A stretch of DNA of 17,887 nt from Firmicutes bacterium UBA4996 (lineage in GTDB: Bacteria; Bacillota; Limnochordia; Darwinibacteriales; Darwinibacteriaceae): the NCBI GenBank assembly GCA_002396805.1, contig DGYW01000029.1, positions 14,389 to 32,275 of the forward strand, given 5' to 3'. The first letter of the stretch is position 1; each line of letters begins with the position of its first letter. The notes under the pieces were generated by a model. That model ran no database searches. It saw only the letters and a list, made by a program, of their open reading frames with translations, and was not told the DNA's origin. A program made the translations under genes and the position numbers. Shown here in pieces: positions 14,453-17,887 of the stretch.

Positions 14453-14907
14453 TGGCTAGACCATCCTGGGAACAATATTTCATGGATATAGCCACTTTAG
14501 TCAGTAGTCGCTCCACCTGTCTGCGTAGGCAGGTGGGGGCGGTTTTGGTGAGGGATAAGCATATTATTGCCACTGGCTACAACGGGGCTCCCCGGGGTGT
14601 AACCCATTGCCTAGAGACGGGTTGCCTCAGAGAGCAGCTAGGGATTCCCTCAGGGGAGCGGCATGAAATTTGCCGTGGTACCCACGCAGAGCAAAACGCC
14701 ATTATCCAAGCGGCCCTCCACGGAGTCAGTACTTTAGACTCCACTTTATATTGCACTCACCAACCTTGTATTTTATGTGCTAAAATGTTAATTAACGCAG
14801 GAGTACAAAAGGTGATTTTCCAAGGAGCCTATCCCGATGGATTAGCCCTCGAACTAATGACCGAAGCCGGTCTAGAAATCGTGCAGTGGGACAAGAAAGA
14901 GGAATAA
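14452..14907 (+). CDS. comEB: dCMP deaminase family protein (ComEB-like)
   Basis: A 151-residue zinc-dependent deaminase of the dCMP deaminase/ComEB group, expected to convert dCMP to dUMP for thymidylate synthesis. The zinc and proton-shuttle motif HAEQNAI lies at 78-84 (His78, Glu80), and PCILC at 105-109 gives Cys106 and Cys109. The N-terminal VGAVLVRDKHIIATGYNGAP segment is typical, and Cys and His residues between about 53 and 75 may form the second, structural zinc site seen in the family. It overlaps upp by one base and is followed two bases later by wecA. Confidence 0.94.
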   Translation: MARPSWEQYFMDIATLVSSRSTCLRRQVGAVLVRDKHIIATGYNGAPRGVTHCLETGCLREQLGIPSGERHEICRGTHAEQNAIIQAALHGVSTLDSTLYCTHQPCILCAKMLINAGVQKVIFQGAYPDGLALELMTEAGLEIVQWDKKEE

Positions 14908-14909
14908 AA

Positions 14910-15953
14910 ATGGCCAATTTGACCCAGTTTTTATTAGCCTTGATGATCGCGATTAGTGTTACTGCAGCCCTGACCCCCTTCGCGAGGCGTTTAGCCTTGA
15001 GAGTGGGTCTGGTTGATGCACCGAATCCGCGCAGGATTAACACTGTGCCCATGCCAACAGGTGGTGGCATGGCTATTTTTGCTGGGTTCTTAGCCGCATC
15101 GTTAGTGGGGGAGATTCCGCATTTTGGCATAACGATCGTGGCGGCCTCACTTATTCTCTTGTTAGGATTGGTGGATGATCGCTTTGAACTTAGTGCAGGA
15201 ACTAAGTTTTTGGGTCAAATCTTAGCGGTCCTCCTTTATGTGCTGTGGGGACCTCGGATCGAGTTTGTTAGTAACCCCTTCGGCGAGATGCTGTATTTAG
15301 GTAAGCTCTCCATTCCCTTGACTATGCTTTGGATTCTGACGTTGATCAATATCATGAATTTCATTGATGGTCTAGATGGTTTAACAGTTGGAATCACTTT
15401 AATTTCTGCCGTTGCCCTTACTACTTTGGCCTGGACCTTAGGGCGCTATGATGCAGCATTACTAGCGGTGATCGTAGTGGGGGTTAGTCTCGGGTTTCTC
15501 CCTTACAATTTTAATCCTGCCCGAGTCTATTTAGGCGATGGTGGCGCCATGCTCCTCGGCTTCCTCTTGGCAGCGGTCTCTACAGAAGGGGCTCTCAAGG
15601 GCGCTGCCACCATTGGTCTTTCTGTGCCGATCTTGATTTTGGCGGTACCCGTTACAGATCTATTCTGTGCCATCGTGCGCCGTTTGCAGCTTGGTGTACC
15701 GATTTATCAGGCGGATCGTTCCCATTTTCATCACCGACTCTTAGATTTGGGCTTTACCCAACGACAAGTGGTGTATGTGGCTTATTTAATCACTGGTTTT
15801 TCGGCCACCATGGCCGTCGTCACTGCCCATCGTGCAAAAGCCACTTGGCTAGTAGCTCTAGCCTTAGGGGCTCTTTTCTGGTATGGTTCTATTAGGGTTG
15901 GTATGGTCAAACCCTTCAATCGTGTATCTAGAGGGGGCGGGCGTGATGTTTAA
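14910..15953 (+). CDS. wecA: undecaprenyl-phosphate GlcNAc-1-phosphate transferase (WecA/TagO type)
   Basis: This MraY-superfamily membrane enzyme transfers GlcNAc-1-phosphate from UDP-GlcNAc to undecaprenyl phosphate, starting teichoic acid or other surface polymer synthesis. The 347 residues contain about ten hydrophobic segments. Motifs are NPRRINTVPMPTGGG at 39-53, LGLVDDRFEL at 85-94 with the Asp89-Asp90 magnesium site, NFIDGLDGLTVG at 150-161, YLGDGGAMLLGF at 207-218, and SHFHHRLLDLG at 271-281. The ATG at 14910 is chosen over an in-frame GTG at 14886 because AAAGAGGA at 14896-14903 lies six bases before it. It overlaps wecB by eight bases; the pair provides lipid-linked GlcNAc and ManNAc precursors. 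Confidence 0.95.
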   Translation: MANLTQFLLALMIAISVTAALTPFARRLALRVGLVDAPNPRRINTVPMPTGGGMAIFAGFLAASLVGEIPHFGITIVAASLILLLGLVDDRFELSAGTKFLGQILAVLLYVLWGPRIEFVSNPFGEMLYLGKLSIPLTMLWILTLINIMNFIDGLDGLTVGITLISAVALTTLAWTLGRYDAALLAVIVVGVSLGFLPYNFNPARVYLGDGGAMLLGFLLAAVSTEGALKGAATIGLSVPILILAVPVTDLFCAIVRRLQLGVPIYQADRSHFHHRLLDLGFTQRQVVYVAYLITGFSATMAVVTAHRAKATWLVALALGALFWYGSIRVGMVKPFNRVSRGGGRDV

Positions 15954-17052
15954 ATTAGCTCTAGTTTTTGGGACTCGGCCGGAAGCGATTAAGATGGCAC
16001 CCCTCGTGCAGGAATGTTACAGGGTACCACAGTGGGAGACTAAGGTGATCGTCACTGGTCAACATCGGGAAATGTTGGACCAGGTTTTAGATATTTTTCA
16101 GATTACTCCTAATTACGACCTAAATATTATGACTCATGGTCAGAGCTTAACAGACATTACTCACAGGGTTTTACGAGGGATGGAGCAGGTTTTTCAAAAG
16201 TGGAAACCGGATCTTGTCTTAGTTCATGGTGATACGTCAACCGCTTTTGCCGCGGCTTTAGCCAGTTTCTATTGGCAAATTCCCGTGGGTCATGTGGAGG
16301 CAGGTCTGCGCACCGAGTCAATTGCTAATCCCTTCCCGGAAGAGGCTAATCGTCGCTTGACAGATGTGTTGACAAGTTGGTATTTTGCCCCTACTCAGCA
16401 GGCGGCTAATAATCTCTATGCCGAGGGGGTCAATCCAGAGCGAGTTTTCGTTACCGGTAATACGGTCATTGATGCTCTCTTATCTGTGGTTGAAGAGGAT
16501 TATGAGTTCACACACCCTGGTTTGCGAGCACTAAATTTCGCCAGGCCCCTGCTGGTAGTTACAGCTCATCGCCGGGAAAATTGGGGCGCACCACTAAAGA
16601 ATATTTGTGCAGCCTTATTAGAGATTAGTGCGAAGCATAGCTGTGAGATTGTTGTCTCCATGCACCGTAATCCTGCCTTACAACAAGTAATGGTGGATTT
16701 ATTAGGCCATGATCCCCAAATTAGGCTGATTGAAGCCCCGGATTATCGTGAGTTTGCGAATCTCTTGGCTCGCTCCACTCTACTTTTGACCGATTCTGGC
16801 GGCTTACAAGAAGAGGCTCCTGCCTTACATAAACCGGTCTTAGTTTTGCGCGAAGTGACCGAACGACCTGAAGGGGTGGAGGCTGGCACCCTAAAGTTAG
16901 TAGGCCATGATCAGCAGGAAATTGTTACTGAAGTAACTAAACTCTTGGAGGATGTAGAACTTTACCAAAAAATGTCTCAGGCACCCAATCCCTATGGTGA
17001 TGGGCGGGCTGCAGAGAGAATTCGTGAAATTTTAGAACAGAAATATAAGTAA
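15946..17052 (+). CDS. wecB: UDP-N-acetylglucosamine 2-epimerase (non-hydrolysing)
   Basis: WecB/MnaA interconverts UDP-GlcNAc and UDP-ManNAc, needed for the linkage unit of teichoic acids and for ManNAc-containing polysaccharides. The 368-residue length is typical. Motifs are FGTRPEAIKMAPL at 8-20, VTGQHREMLDQ at 36-46, VHGDTSTAFA at 93-102, GHVEAGLRT at 115-123, PEEANRRLTD at 131-140, and VTAHRRENWG at 205-214. A DSGGLQEEAPAL segment, then LREVTERPEGVEAGT, follows near the C-terminus. The ATG at 15946 lies inside the end of wecA with a GAGGGGGCGG site just before it; open frame upstream of it is wecA sequence. The next gene, 13 bases on, is atpA. Confidence 0.97.
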   Translation: MFKLALVFGTRPEAIKMAPLVQECYRVPQWETKVIVTGQHREMLDQVLDIFQITPNYDLNIMTHGQSLTDITHRVLRGMEQVFQKWKPDLVLVHGDTSTAFAAALASFYWQIPVGHVEAGLRTESIANPFPEEANRRLTDVLTSWYFAPTQQAANNLYAEGVNPERVFVTGNTVIDALLSVVEEDYEFTHPGLRALNFARPLLVVTAHRRENWGAPLKNICAALLEISAKHSCEIVVSMHRNPALQQVMVDLLGHDPQIRLIEAPDYREFANLLARSTLLLTDSGGLQEEAPALHKPVLVLREVTERPEGVEAGTLKLVGHDQQEIVTEVTKLLEDVELYQKMSQAPNPYGDGRAAERIREILEQKYK

Positions 17053-17065
17053 CGGGGGAATAGCT

Positions 17066-17887
17066 ATGTCTATAAGACCAGATGAAATCGTAGCCATTCT
17101 ACGACGCCAAATTGAAGAATTCGAAGCGGAATTGCAGGTGGAAGATTTAGGCTCCGTGCTCATGGTAGGTGACGGAATCGCTCGGGTGTATGGTTTAGAA
17201 CAAGCCCTAGCTGGTGAACTCTTGGAGTTTCCTGGCGGGGTTTTTGGGATGGCCCTAAACCTAGAACAAGATAATATAGGGGTAGTTATTCTAGGACCCT
17301 ACGAGCACATTAAAGAAGGGGATCCAGTGAAAAGGACCGGTAGAGTAGTACAGGTACCGGTAGGGGATGCCCTCATTGGTAGATTAGTTAACCCCCTAGG
17401 TCAGCCTATTGATGGTAAGGGGCCTATCAACTCAACTAAGAGCAGACCCATTGAGGCTCAGGCTCCAGGTGTGGTGGATCGCGTCAGTGTTCATGAACCT
17501 TTACAGACCGGTCTTAAAGCCATCGATTCCTTGGTTCCCATTGGTCGCGGTCAACGTGAACTAATTATTGGGGATCGCCAGACTGGAAAGACAGCTATTG
17601 CCGTTGATACTATCTTGAATCAAAAAGACCAAGATGTCATTTGTATTTATGTGGCCATTGGGCAAAAGGCTTCTACTGTTGCTGGGGTTGTGGACACTTT
17701 AGCCAAACATGGTGCGCTAGATTACACTATTGTCGTCTCCGCTACTGCCAGTGATCCTTCGCCCCTACTCTTTATTGCGCCTTACGCCGGTGTGGCCATG
17801 GCGGAAGAGTTTATGTACGCTGGGCGTGATGTCTTAATCGTGTATGACGACTTGTCCAAGCACGCGACCGCTTATCGCGAGATGTCT
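17066..17887 (+). CDS. atpA: ATP synthase F1 subunit alpha, 5' part (runs off the window)
   Basis: The first 274 codons of the F1 alpha subunit, about half of its usual 500 or so residues. The start MSIRPDEIVAILRRQIEEFE is the usual alpha N-terminus, followed by the beta-barrel region (VGDGIARVYGLEQALAGE, 34-51). The non-catalytic nucleotide site has the P-loop GDRQTGKT at 169-176, and YVAIGQKASTVAG at 195-207 and DVLIVYDDLSKHA at 255-267 follow. GGGGGA at 17054-17059 precedes the ATG by six bases. It directly follows wecB. The a, c, b and delta genes (atpB, E, F, H) that normally precede atpA in Bacillota are absent here. The frame is intact to the last base. Confidence 0.98.
   Translation, partial: MSIRPDEIVAILRRQIEEFEAELQVEDLGSVLMVGDGIARVYGLEQALAGELLEFPGGVFGMALNLEQDNIGVVILGPYEHIKEGDPVKRTGRVVQVPVGDALIGRLVNPLGQPIDGKGPINSTKSRPIEAQAPGVVDRVSVHEPLQTGLKAIDSLVPIGRGQRELIIGDRQTGKTAIAVDTILNQKDQDVICIYVAIGQKASTVAGVVDTLAKHGALDYTIVVSATASDPSPLLFIAPYAGVAMAEEFMYAGRDVLIVYDDLSKHATAYREMS

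Overview
The window looks like chromosomal DNA of a Bacillota (Firmicutes) member, probably an anaerobic or clostridia/limnochordia-like lineage. This rests on a codY gene, which is known only from Bacillota, on strong AGGAGG-type ribosome binding sites with frequent GTG starts, and on the conserved Firmicutes order tdk - DUF1385 - prfA - prmC - ywlC - ywlE - rpiB - upp - comEB - wecA - wecB - atp. No RNA genes, insertion sequences, CRISPR arrays or prophage genes were seen, and no gene-free stretch exceeds about 150 bases.

Layout. (1) 29-2028: an arsenic-resistance unit with a cysteine-rich DUF2703 thioredoxin-fold protein, an ACR3 arsenite efflux permease and a low-molecular-weight-phosphatase-type arsenate reductase. 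The first two genes overlap and the third follows 12 bases later. Any arsR regulator would lie upstream of the window. (2) 2177-4093: galE, an overlapping short-chain dehydrogenase, and a 52-codon ORF that may be the remnant of a nucleotidyltransferase. (3) 4094-4967: codY with a consensus sigma-A promoter and a hairpin terminator. (4) 4966-7431: dinB (Pol IV, minus strand), convergent with codY and divergent from hflX. (5) 7497-17887: a dense plus-strand run that looks like one long operon. It holds tdk, a membrane protein with a TrkA-C domain, a DUF1385 membrane protein, prfA and prmC (termination and release-factor methylation), ywlC (tRNA t6A synthesis), ywlE (protein-arginine phosphatase type), rpiB, upp and comEB (pentose and pyrimidine salvage), wecA and wecB (lipid-linked GlcNAc and ManNAc supply for surface polymers), and the first 274 codons of atpA.

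How the genes work together. In the arsenic unit, ArsC reduces arsenate and ACR3 exports the arsenite, with the DUF2703 protein plausibly handling the metalloid in between. In the long operon, translation termination, tRNA modification, nucleotide salvage and envelope precursor synthesis are linked by short overlaps and strong ribosome binding sites.

Most of the window is ordinary core genome. The points that deserve a second look are: a CodY whose isoleucine/valine-sensing segment appears shortened; a consensus codY promoter abutting a decayed-looking ORF; atpA joined directly to wecB without the usual F0 and delta genes; the cysteine-rich arsenic protein; and the unstudied TrkA-C/DUF1385 membrane pair. 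I found no clear evidence of a wholly new system.
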